NCBI GenBank assembly: GCA_009908385.1
Contig: JAAAPE010000075.1
Span: 1-64,000 of the forward strand
DNA from: Gammaproteobacteria bacterium
Lineage (GTDB): Bacteria; Pseudomonadota; Gammaproteobacteria; Xanthomonadales; Wenzhouxiangellaceae
DNA length: 64,000 nucleotides
Reading direction: 5' to 3'
Made by a program: the position numbers and the translations under genes. Positions 56,402 to 64,000 of the stretch are shown piece by piece (within the stretch, counting starts at the first letter, position 1; the number at the start of each line of letters is the position of its first letter). A model generated the notes under the pieces. The model worked only from the letters and a program-made list of their open reading frames with translations. It was not told where the DNA came from and ran no database searches.

Positions 56402-56429
56402 CCGTTCGTTCTGTGTTTCAGAGGCATTG
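56402..56429 (+). promoter_or_regulatory. Conserved upstream element copy 5
   Basis: CCGTTCGTT-CTGTGTTTCAGA-GGCATTG, 41 nt before the start at 56471. Confidence 0.65.
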
Positions 56430-56470
56430 AAAGTGGATGAAGCAAGGATTTAGCTGTACGGGAGGCTGGC

Positions 56471-57637
56471 ATGAGATACCACTCGATTGTTTTCGCGGGT
56501 TTGATGATGATCACAGCCGCTTTCGCTAACGCACAGGGAACTTATGATGACGCAGTGGTTGGCTATGCGTATACGAGCCCGTCGGGTAGCCTGCAGTTCG
56601 AGAACCTGTATCACCGTTCGGGTGGGGACATCACCGTAGACCATACGTCGGAAGGCCAGTACAAAATCCGCTTCTATGGTGCATCGACCCAGGGTAGTTA
56701 CATACCCATGCTGGCCTGGCCAGCCGCCGACGGCGGAGTGTGCACGATCAGTGGCTTCGGTCCCGGTCTTGATTTTTCCCATGATCCGCCCACGTTTCGC
56801 TGGGTGGGCGTTCAATGCTCCGACGCTTTGACTGTCAATCCCGACGATGATTGGAATCAGGTACTCCTCGTCGATGAGGGAGGCCCCGACGGCAGTAACA
56901 CCAGCCTGGCTTTTGTTGAAAGCCGTGAAGCCATGCCACCCGGTGGCTCCGTTGACCTGTCGAGCGAGAACTCTACTTACAATCCGGGTGGCGGTACAAC
57001 GAGTTTGAGTAGAACGGGCTTGGGAGAGTACTACGTCTCCATGGACGGTCTGGGTGCCGTCATGCCGGCTGACGTCAATGTGTACGTCGCGGCATTTAGC
57101 GATTATTCCCGATCCTGTCGCGTAGCCGACTGGACGCTGCACTTCGCGGGCTCGGACAACGCCCGAGTACAGGTCCGCTGCTCAGGTCCCTCGGGACCAG
57201 TGGACATGCGATTCGTGCTGTTGCTGACATCGACCGAGCCATCCTCGGCTTCAGCGGCAAGCGCCAAGATCAATGGCTTTTCCCAGCCCTCGGAGTGGAC
57301 GACTGTCAGTGGCAGTGCCGTACACAACCCTCATGGTCAGGTTCAATTCAGATGGGATGGCGATAATCACCAGATCCGCTTTGAATGGCCTAGCGATCAA
57401 CCGGAAGGCGTGGCTTTCGTCACTTCGGCGTACTCCCAACTTCGATTCTGTTCAAGCACTACGGCACATCGCCCGCCAGGCGGCCCGGCGGATTATCTCC
57501 AGGTCAACGTGAACTGCTTTGATTTCGATGGCACTTTGGGCGTGGGCACATTCACCGTACTCTTGACGCAGGTCACTCCAGCGCCCCCGGGCGACCTGAT
57601 CTTCAGTGACCGGTTCGCAATGGGCGATTCCCAATAA
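56471..57637 (+). CDS. Secreted protein with about three degenerate repeats; IFSDRF tail
   Basis: Signal peptide MRYHSIVFAGLMMITAAFANAQ; repeats ending VGVQC.../VQVRC.../VNVNC... VLL; ends DLIFSDRFAMGDSQ. Confidence 0.75.
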   Translation: MRYHSIVFAGLMMITAAFANAQGTYDDAVVGYAYTSPSGSLQFENLYHRSGGDITVDHTSEGQYKIRFYGASTQGSYIPMLAWPAADGGVCTISGFGPGLDFSHDPPTFRWVGVQCSDALTVNPDDDWNQVLLVDEGGPDGSNTSLAFVESREAMPPGGSVDLSSENSTYNPGGGTTSLSRTGLGEYYVSMDGLGAVMPADVNVYVAAFSDYSRSCRVADWTLHFAGSDNARVQVRCSGPSGPVDMRFVLLLTSTEPSSASAASAKINGFSQPSEWTTVSGSAVHNPHGQVQFRWDGDNHQIRFEWPSDQPEGVAFVTSAYSQLRFCSSTTAHRPPGGPADYLQVNVNCFDFDGTLGVGTFTVLLTQVTPAPPGDLIFSDRFAMGDSQ

Positions 57638-57766
57638 TCCGGGCACTATTCAGGAGTCCGGTGGTCGCCCCGAGTGATATTAGAGCGGCAGGCGGGGCGA
57701 ATGATACTCGGTTCCGGCTAGCCAAACGCGGTCGTTTCTGCTCCAATAGTAGGGGTGAGGCGACCC

Positions 57767-58357
57767 ATGAACGAAGCTGTAATCGATTCTACAACCCGAC
57801 TGATTCGCGAGGCGCAGTCCGGTGACGGAACTGCGCGTGATCGCCTGTTTGCGCGTTGCCGGCCGCTGCTCAGGCGCTGGGCGCGAGGTCGATTGCCGCA
57901 TTTTGCCCGTGATCTGGCCGATACCGAAGACCTTGTTCAGACGGCCCTGACTCGGGCTTTCACCAATTTGGACCGCTTTGAGGCACGGGGTACGGGCTCG
58001 TTTCTTGCCTACCTGCGAACCATCACGCTCAACGCGGTCAAGGAAGAGCTGCGGCGCAGCGGCCGCCGGCCGGAGGACACGGAGCGGTTCGAGGCGGCGG
58101 ACGATTCGACTAATCCCGTTCTGGAGGACGCGATCTCAGCCGATACGCTGGCTGACTACGAGTCCGGTCTGGATCGGCTCGACGAACCGCGTCGGGAGGC
58201 TGTCGTTCTGAGACTGGAGTTTGGGCTGAGCTATTCGGAAATCGCCGAAGAGCTGGGATTGGCATCAGCCGACGCGGCTCGCATGAAAGTCTCCCGCGCC
58301 TTGGTTCGCCTCGCCGAGGTTATGCGACCGCCTGACGATTCAGCTGGCGCTCACTGA
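57767..58357 (+). CDS. ECF-type sigma factor
   Basis: [53 protein letters not shown] ... [39 protein letters not shown]. Confidence 0.85.
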   Translation: MNEAVIDSTTRLIREAQSGDGTARDRLFARCRPLLRRWARGRLPHFARDLADTEDLVQTALTRAFTNLDRFEARGTGSFLAYLRTITLNAVKEELRRSGRRPEDTERFEAADDSTNPVLEDAISADTLADYESGLDRLDEPRREAVVLRLEFGLSYSEIAEELGLASADAARMKVSRALVRLAEVMRPPDDSAGAH

Positions 58358-59377
58358 CCATCCGGGGTTCCCGCCGGCCCGCAGCGGCACGAGCACGTCA
58401 TCGCCCGCGTTTACGGTCTCCGGCACCTTCCAGTCCGATTTCTCCAGCGTGATCTTTTCCTCGTGGCGCGGCAGCCCGTAGAAGTCGGGCCCATGGAGGC
58501 TGGCGAATCCCTCGAGCTTGTGGAGCGCGCCGGCGGCTTCGAACACCGAGGCGTAGAGTTCGATCGCGGCCGGCGCCGAGTAGATGCCGGCGCAGCCGCA
58601 GTCCGATTCCTTGGCGTGCTTCGGATGCGGCGCGCTGTCCGTGCCCAGGAAGAAGCGCTCGTTGCCGCTGGTGGCCGCGGCCACCAGGGCGCGGCGGTGG
58701 CGTTCGCGCTTGATCAGGGGCAGGCAGTAGTGGTGGGGCCGCAGGCCGCCTTCGAACAGGGCATTGCGGTTGTACATCAGGTGATGGACGGTGATGGTCG
58801 CCGCGATCGGGCCGGGCGCGGATTCGACGTAATCGATCGCGTCGGCCGTGGTGGCGTGCTCGAGCACCATCTTCAGTTCCGGGAAGCGCCGGCGGATTTT
58901 CTCCAGGTGGCGCTCGATGAAGACCGCCTCGCGGTCGAAGACGTCGATGTCGCCGTCGGTCACCTCGCCGTGCATCAGCAGCGGCAGGCCGTGCTTTTCC
59001 ATCGCCTCGAACACCGGGTAGACGCGTTCGAGATCCCGCACGCCGGAGTCCGAGTTGGTGGTCGCGCCGGCCGGGTAGTACTTGATCGCGTGCACGAAGT
59101 CGCTTTCGGCCGCCTCGCGGACGTCCTGTGCCGTGGTCGTTTCGGTCAGGTACAGGGTCATCAGCGGCTCGAAGCGGCTGCCGTCGGGCCGTGCGGCGAG
59201 AATGCGGTTGCGGTAGGCGCCTGCGTCGGCCACCGTCCGCACCGGCGGCTTGAGGTTGGGCATGACGATGGCGCGGCCGAACACGCGCGCCGTGGCCGGA
59301 ACCACGGCCGACAGCATGTCGCCGTCTCGAAGGTGCAGGTGCCAGTCGTCGGGGCGTCGGATCTCGATGCGGGTCAC
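58340..59377 (-). CDS. pyrC: Dihydroorotase
   Basis: [62 protein letters not shown] start. Confidence 0.95.
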   Translation of the reverse strand: MTRIEIRRPDDWHLHLRDGDMLSAVVPATARVFGRAIVMPNLKPPVRTVADAGAYRNRILAARPDGSRFEPLMTLYLTETTTAQDVREAAESDFVHAIKYYPAGATTNSDSGVRDLERVYPVFEAMEKHGLPLLMHGEVTDGDIDVFDREAVFIERHLEKIRRRFPELKMVLEHATTADAIDYVESAPGPIAATITVHHLMYNRNALFEGGLRPHHYCLPLIKRERHRRALVAAATSGNERFFLGTDSAPHPKHAKESDCGCAGIYSAPAAIELYASVFEAAGALHKLEGFASLHGPDFYGLPRHEEKITLEKSDWKVPETVNAGDDVLVPLRAGGNPGWSVSAS

Positions 59378-59490
59378 GTCACTGTCGCGATGTCGGTTGG
59401 CCTGTGGGCATTCTAGTCGCTCGCTGGCACCCTCGCTCGCCGTCGCGACGCCCTGCTTGACCGGCTCGGGAATCGTGCGGATAATGAAAA

Positions 59491-59508
59491 GATATAACAT
59501 TACATATC
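59491..59508. promoter_or_regulatory. Candidate Zur-type operator (weak)
   Basis: AT-rich imperfect dyad GATATAACATTACATATC between pyrC and the His-rich TonB receptor; contains a GTTATAT half-site on the reverse strand. Confidence 0.35.
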
Positions 59509-59532
59509 TCACTGGATTCCATGGAGACCCGA

Positions 59533-61833
59533 ATGATTCGATCGACCCTTCTGCTGGCGGGACTGCTGCCCCTGACTGCCCTGGCTCAGGACGCCGAGCC
59601 GGAACAGGAAGCCGAAACGCATACGGAGCGCAGCGAGCTGGAAACGGTCGTGGTCAGCGCGCTGCCGATCGAGCGCAGCAAGCTCGATTCGGCCCAGCCC
59701 ATCGACGTACTCTTCGGCGAGGAACTCGACGACCGGCGCGGGCTGACGCTGGGCGAGACCCTCAAGCAGCAGCCCGGGGTGCACTCGACCAGCTACGGCC
59801 CCGGCGCCGGCCGGCCCGTGATCCGCGGCCTGGGCGGCGGGCGCGTGCAGGTGCTCGAGGACAGCCTGCCTTCGGTCGACGTCTCGGCCCAGTCCGACGA
59901 CCACGCCGTGAGCGTCGAGCCCATGCTGATCGATCGCGTCGAGATCCTTCGCGGGCCGGCCACGCTGCTCTACGGCTCCGGCGCCGTCGGCGGGGTGGTC
60001 AACGTGATCGACGGCCGTATTCCCGAATCGGTCCCCTACACGCCCCTGGAGGGTCGATTCGAAGTTCGCGGCAACACCGTGGCCGACGAGAAGACCGGCG
60101 TGCTGCGCCTCGACGGCGGCAGCGGCAACTGGGCCTGGAACATTTCCGGCAGCTGGCGCGACGCCGGCGACTACGAGATTCCCGGCTACGGCGAGCTCGA
60201 AATGCACGAGGATCACGAGCACGAGGAGGGCGACCACGACCACGACGACCACGAGGACGAGGAGGAGCGGGTCTTCGGCACGCTCGAGAACAGCTTCGTG
60301 GAGTCGCAGTCCGGATCGGTCGGCGCGAGCTGGATCGGCGCGCGCGGCTTCTTCGGGATGTCGTTGAAGCGCTTCGAGACCGAATACGGCATTCCCGCGC
60401 CCCACGCCCACGGCGACGAGGAGGACCATGACCACGGCGGTCACGGGCTGGCGGCGTTTCGTTATTCCCTGTTGTCGGAGGAAGACCACGATCACGAAGA
60501 CGAGCACGGTCACGAAGAAGAGGATGTCTTCATCGACCTCGAGCAGACGCGCTGGGACGCCAAGGGCGCACTGAACGATCCCCTGCCGGGCTTCACGCGC
60601 GCCACGCTGCGAACCAGCTACAGCGACTACACGCACGCCGAGCGCTCGGTCGGCGAGGGGCACGGCCACGAGCACGAAGAGGAAGAACACGAGCACGAAG
60701 AAGAGCACGGCCATTCCGGCGATCACGTCCACACGCGCTTCGACGTGGAAGCGTGGAACGCCCGGCTCGAACTCGAGCACCGGCCGGTGGCCGGCTGGCG
60801 GGGGGCCGTGGGCTTCCAGTTCGAACACGAGAGCCTGTCGGCTACGGGCGAGGAAGCCTATATCCCCGACGGCGACACGCTGTCCTGGGCGCTGTTCGTG
60901 CTCGAGGAAAAGCGCACCGGCCCGCTGACCTGGACCCTGGGCGCGCGCGTCGAGCGCAACGAGATCGAGGTCGACGAGCTGATCGAGCACCACGATCACG
61001 AGGGGCACGAGGGCGACCACGACGACGACCACGAACACGGCGACGAGCACGACGCCCCGCTGAGCCGCGACTTCACCACCGTGTCCGGAAGCGCCGGCGT
61101 GCTGTGGCGGATCGACGATCGGTGGCAGACCTCGCTGAACTACTCCTACGCCCAGCGCGCGCCCTCACAGGGCGATCTCTACGCCAACGGTCCGCACGCG
61201 GCCACGTTCACCTTCGAGCGCGGCGCGGTCGACCTCGACGAGGAAGTCACCAACGGATTCGACTTCATCGTCCATCGTCATGGCGAGGACTTCGACCTCG
61301 AGGCCAGCCTGTTCTACAACGCCATCGACGACTTCATCTATCTCGGCGAGACCGGCGAGGAGGAAGACGGGCTGCCCCTGCGCACCACGCGCCAGGAAGA
61401 CGCGACCTTCTACGGCGGCGAATTGCTCGCCACCTGGCACCTGCCGCGCACCGCCGTCGGTCACTTCGACCTGCGAGCCGGCTACGACTGGGTCCGCGCC
61501 GAGCTCGACTCGGGCGAGAACCTGCCGCGGATCTCCCCGGCCCGCTACCTCGCCGGCGTGGACTGGCACCTCGGCGATTTCCGCGGCAGCCTGGACTACC
61601 AGCACGTCACCGACGCCGACGACCTGGCGCCCAACGAGACGCCGACCGACGGCTACGACATGCTCGACGTCAACCTGAGCTACTTCTTCGACCTCGGCGG
61701 GGCCGAACTCGAGGCCTTTGCCCGCTTCTCCAACCTGCTCGACGAAGAGGCCCGGGTCCACACCTCCTACCTGAAGAACTTCGCGCCCCTGCCGGGGCGG
61801 AACTTCGGCGTGGGGCTGCGGGGCCGCTTCTGA
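59533..61833 (+). CDS. TonB-dependent receptor, ZnuD-like, with His-rich extracellular loops
   Basis: Plug motifs [45 protein letters not shown]; His/Asp/Glu-rich segments; C-terminal [15 protein letters not shown]. Confidence 0.9.
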   Translation: MIRSTLLLAGLLPLTALAQDAEPEQEAETHTERSELETVVVSALPIERSKLDSAQPIDVLFGEELDDRRGLTLGETLKQQPGVHSTSYGPGAGRPVIRGLGGGRVQVLEDSLPSVDVSAQSDDHAVSVEPMLIDRVEILRGPATLLYGSGAVGGVVNVIDGRIPESVPYTPLEGRFEVRGNTVADEKTGVLRLDGGSGNWAWNISGSWRDAGDYEIPGYGELEMHEDHEHEEGDHDHDDHEDEEERVFGTLENSFVESQSGSVGASWIGARGFFGMSLKRFETEYGIPAPHAHGDEEDHDHGGHGLAAFRYSLLSEEDHDHEDEHGHEEEDVFIDLEQTRWDAKGALNDPLPGFTRATLRTSYSDYTHAERSVGEGHGHEHEEEEHEHEEEHGHSGDHVHTRFDVEAWNARLELEHRPVAGWRGAVGFQFEHESLSATGEEAYIPDGDTLSWALFVLEEKRTGPLTWTLGARVERNEIEVDELIEHHDHEGHEGDHDDDHEHGDEHDAPLSRDFTTVSGSAGVLWRIDDRWQTSLNYSYAQRAPSQGDLYANGPHAATFTFERGAVDLDEEVTNGFDFIVHRHGEDFDLEASLFYNAIDDFIYLGETGEEEDGLPLRTTRQEDATFYGGELLATWHLPRTAVGHFDLRAGYDWVRAELDSGENLPRISPARYLAGVDWHLGDFRGSLDYQHVTDADDLAPNETPTDGYDMLDVNLSYFFDLGGAELEAFARFSNLLDEEARVHTSYLKNFAPLPGRNFGVGLRGRF

Positions 61834-61847
61834 TCGGCCGCGAAAAC

Positions 61848-61878
61848 GGGCCCGGCCGGCATCGCGCCGGCCGGGCCC
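61848..61878 (+). terminator. Strong hairpin between the two TonB receptor genes
   Basis: Perfect 13-bp inverted repeat GGGCCCGGCCGGC-atcgc-GCCGGCCGGGCCC; no immediate T-tract. Confidence 0.55.
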
Positions 61879-61954
61879 GCGCACTGTAAACTTTTAATAT
61901 CTTATTGCGGTAGACTGTCGCGCTTTTCACTCAGCGTTCGAAGGAGAGACAAGC

Positions 61955-63775
61955 GTGACGACCGCCGCTCGAATCGCGGCGGCCCTGGTGCTTTTTACCG
62001 GGGTTGCCTCGCATCAAGATGCCCGCGCCAGGGACGACGGCGCGACCTCGCTCGACCCGGTGCTGGTCAGCGCCACGCCGACCGGCCGGTCCCTGTCCGA
62101 CACGTTCCAGTCGGTCACCGTCATCGACCGGGAACAGATCGCGAGCTGGCCGGCCGCGACCCTGGCGGACCTGCTCGCCGGCGTGGCCGGCGTCGACGTG
62201 CAGCGGCGGGGCGAGCCGGGCGTGCAGGCCGATGTCGGCATCCGCGGCACCGGTTTCGAGCAGACCGTGATCCTGCTCGACGGCATGCCCATGGGTGATC
62301 CCCAGACGGGTCACCACAACCTCAACCTGCCGGTACCCGTCGAGCTCATCGAGCGGATCGAGGTGGTCAAGGGCCCGGGCGCCATGGCCTACGGCGGCAA
62401 CGCGACCGGCGGGGTGATCAACATCGTGACCCGGCGGGGCGGGGATGCTTCCCTGGCAGCCCAGGGACGAATCGGCAGCCACGACACTCGCTCCGGCTCG
62501 GTTTCCGGCGCCGCCGGCCGGGGCCGCAGCGACCATCGCCTGAGCCTCGATCATCTGCGCACCGACGGGCACCTGCCTGAACGCCGCGCCGATGCGGCCC
62601 TGACGCGCGGCCTCTATACCGGCGGGACGCCGATCGGTGACTCGGGCCTGCGCTGGGGATTCGGCGCCGAAAACCGGGACTTCGGCGCCTGGAAGTTCTA
62701 CACCGCCGACTTCCCGGACCAGCGCGAACGCACGCAGACGCGCACCGCCTGGCTGGCGGCCGATACCCGGGCGGGTGAATGGTCCCTGACCCCGCAGGCC
62801 TGGTGGCGCGAGCACGACGACTGGTTCCGAACCCTCGTGTCCGGCACCGCCTTCGTCAATCGCCACGCCACGCGCGTGCAGGGCCTGCGGCTTGCCGGTC
62901 GTCGCCAGTGGGCCGGTGGCGTGACGGCCCTGGGGGCATCGCACGCGCGCGAGCGCATCGACTCCAACGCGCTCGATCGCCACGAGCGTGACGAATCACA
63001 GGCCTGGCTGGTACACCGCCAGCCCCTGGGCGAGCGGACCGCGCTGGAAGCAGGCGTGTCGCTGGTCGACTACAGCGATTACGGCGCCTACGGCCTGCCC
63101 AGCCTCGCCTTGCGGCACCGGATCGGCGACCACTGGACCGCGTTCGCGTCCGTCGCGCGTTCCGCTCGCGTGCCGTCCTACACCGAGCTGTTCCTGCAGA
63201 CCTCGGGCAACCTCGGCAATCCGGACCTGGAGCCGGAGCGCTCGGACTATGCCGAGGCCGGCCTGCGCTTTCGCGCCGGTGCCCAGCGCGTCAATCTCGC
63301 GCTGTTCGAGCGTCGAACCGACGGGCTGATCGACTGGGGGCGGATGCCGGGCGAGGTGCAGTGGCAGGCGGCGCAGTTCGACGGTCACCGCAGCCGCGGC
63401 GGCGAAGTCGAGTGGCGCTGGTTCCCCGGGCGGCCATGGCTGGAGCGCGTGGACCTCGCGGCCACGGTGCTGGAAACGGACCTGGACGACCGCGGCCTCG
63501 AGATCAAGTACGCGCTCGACTATCCCGAGCTGGGACTGACCGGGGGCGCGGTCTGGCGGCTGGGCGAGTCGGTTCGCCTGACCACGCGGGCGCGCTACAC
63601 CGACCGCAGCAGCGGTGAATCCGGGACGCTCGTGGACTTGCGCCTGGGCTGGCGCCTGTCGAGGGTCGAGTTGTTCGTCGAGGGCAGCAATCTGCTGGAC
63701 GAACGCCTGGTCGAAGCCGGTTTCGCGCCGCTGCCGGGGCGCTGGCTCTACGCGGGTGTGCGCGCCGACTACTGA
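61955..63775 (+). CDS. TonB-dependent receptor, BtuB/siderophore-receptor-like
   Basis: DPVLVSATPTGRSLSDTFQSVTVIDREQI, ADVGIRGTGFEQTVILLDGMPMGDPQTGHHN, IEVVKGPGAMAYGGNATGGVINIVTRR; GTG start. Confidence 0.88.
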   Translation: MTTAARIAAALVLFTGVASHQDARARDDGATSLDPVLVSATPTGRSLSDTFQSVTVIDREQIASWPAATLADLLAGVAGVDVQRRGEPGVQADVGIRGTGFEQTVILLDGMPMGDPQTGHHNLNLPVPVELIERIEVVKGPGAMAYGGNATGGVINIVTRRGGDASLAAQGRIGSHDTRSGSVSGAAGRGRSDHRLSLDHLRTDGHLPERRADAALTRGLYTGGTPIGDSGLRWGFGAENRDFGAWKFYTADFPDQRERTQTRTAWLAADTRAGEWSLTPQAWWREHDDWFRTLVSGTAFVNRHATRVQGLRLAGRRQWAGGVTALGASHARERIDSNALDRHERDESQAWLVHRQPLGERTALEAGVSLVDYSDYGAYGLPSLALRHRIGDHWTAFASVARSARVPSYTELFLQTSGNLGNPDLEPERSDYAEAGLRFRAGAQRVNLALFERRTDGLIDWGRMPGEVQWQAAQFDGHRSRGGEVEWRWFPGRPWLERVDLAATVLETDLDDRGLEIKYALDYPELGLTGGAVWRLGESVRLTTRARYTDRSSGESGTLVDLRLGWRLSRVELFVEGSNLLDERLVEAGFAPLPGRWLYAGVRADY

Positions 63776-64000
63776 TCGGCCGAAGCCGCGTCACCCGATT
63801 CCAGCCAGTCTCGGAAGCGCTCCCGGATGCGCTCGATCGTGTGCGCGTACCAGTCGATGTCCTTGGCCACGGCGTTGGCGCTGTTGTAGGCGTGGGTCGG
63901 AATGTGCGGACGCATGTCGATGCCCGCCTCGGGATGGCGGCGCACCTGGGCTTCGGCCGAGTGCCGGGCGGGGCCGTAGGCCAGGCGTTCGGCCAGCGCC
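63769..64000 (-). CDS. C-terminal part of a hypothetical protein cut by the window edge
   Basis: Manual minus-strand translation open to the edge: ...LAERLAYGPARHSAEAQVRRHPEAGIDMRPHIPTHAYNSANAVAKDIDWYAHTIERIRERFRDWLESGDAASADQ*. Confidence 0.5.
   Translation of the reverse strand, partial: ALAERLAYGPARHSAEAQVRRHPEAGIDMRPHIPTHAYNSANAVAKDIDWYAHTIERIRERFRDWLESGDAASADQ

Noticed and set aside
59509-61050. 513-aa minus-strand ORF rich in VVVV/LVLV that resembles TM segments
   Set aside because: Antisense of the His/Asp/Glu-rich TonB receptor loops; GAC/CAC codons read as GTC/GTG (Val).
60202-61062. Periodic GAC/CAC-rich stretches as a CRISPR or tandem repeat array
   Set aside because: Irregular codon-level repetition encoding His-rich loops; no spacer-repeat structure.

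Overview
GC-rich chromosomal window, probably from a free-living gammaproteobacterium of the Lysobacterales/Wenzhouxiangella type (lineage is inferred from gene content, low confidence). It mixes housekeeping genes (sua5, pyrC, GST, cytochrome b561, an ABC exporter) with many regulatory and secreted proteins. These include three ECF sigma factors, two transmembrane Ser/Thr kinases plus a kinase-like ORF, a hybrid two-component (HTCS) regulator, a CHAT-TPR protein, two TonB receptors, and seven secreted proteins of beta-helix, HYR/propeller or repeat type. Main candidates for something undescribed: (1) five copies of the intergenic element (G/C)CGTTCG(G/T)T-N12-13-GGCATT(G/A), each about 30-41 nt upstream of and oriented toward a gene for a secreted product between 46.1 and 56.5 kb, which looks like a local regulon next to an ECF sigma gene; (2) a short C-terminal tail, [IL]F-x-D-x-F, ending seven secreted proteins; (3) a duplicated [TM-kinase > < beta-helix] module; (4) an ECF sigma / TM anti-sigma-like / small secreted / exported CHAT-TPR operon; (5) an sbtA-sbtB-sua5 operon joining bicarbonate uptake to a bicarbonate-consuming tRNA-modification enzyme; (6) two abutting perfect TTAGC-N6-GCTAA dyads in front of an sdpR-sdpI pair. 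No CRISPR array, rRNA, tRNA or transposase was recognised. All family calls come from reading motifs; no search was run.
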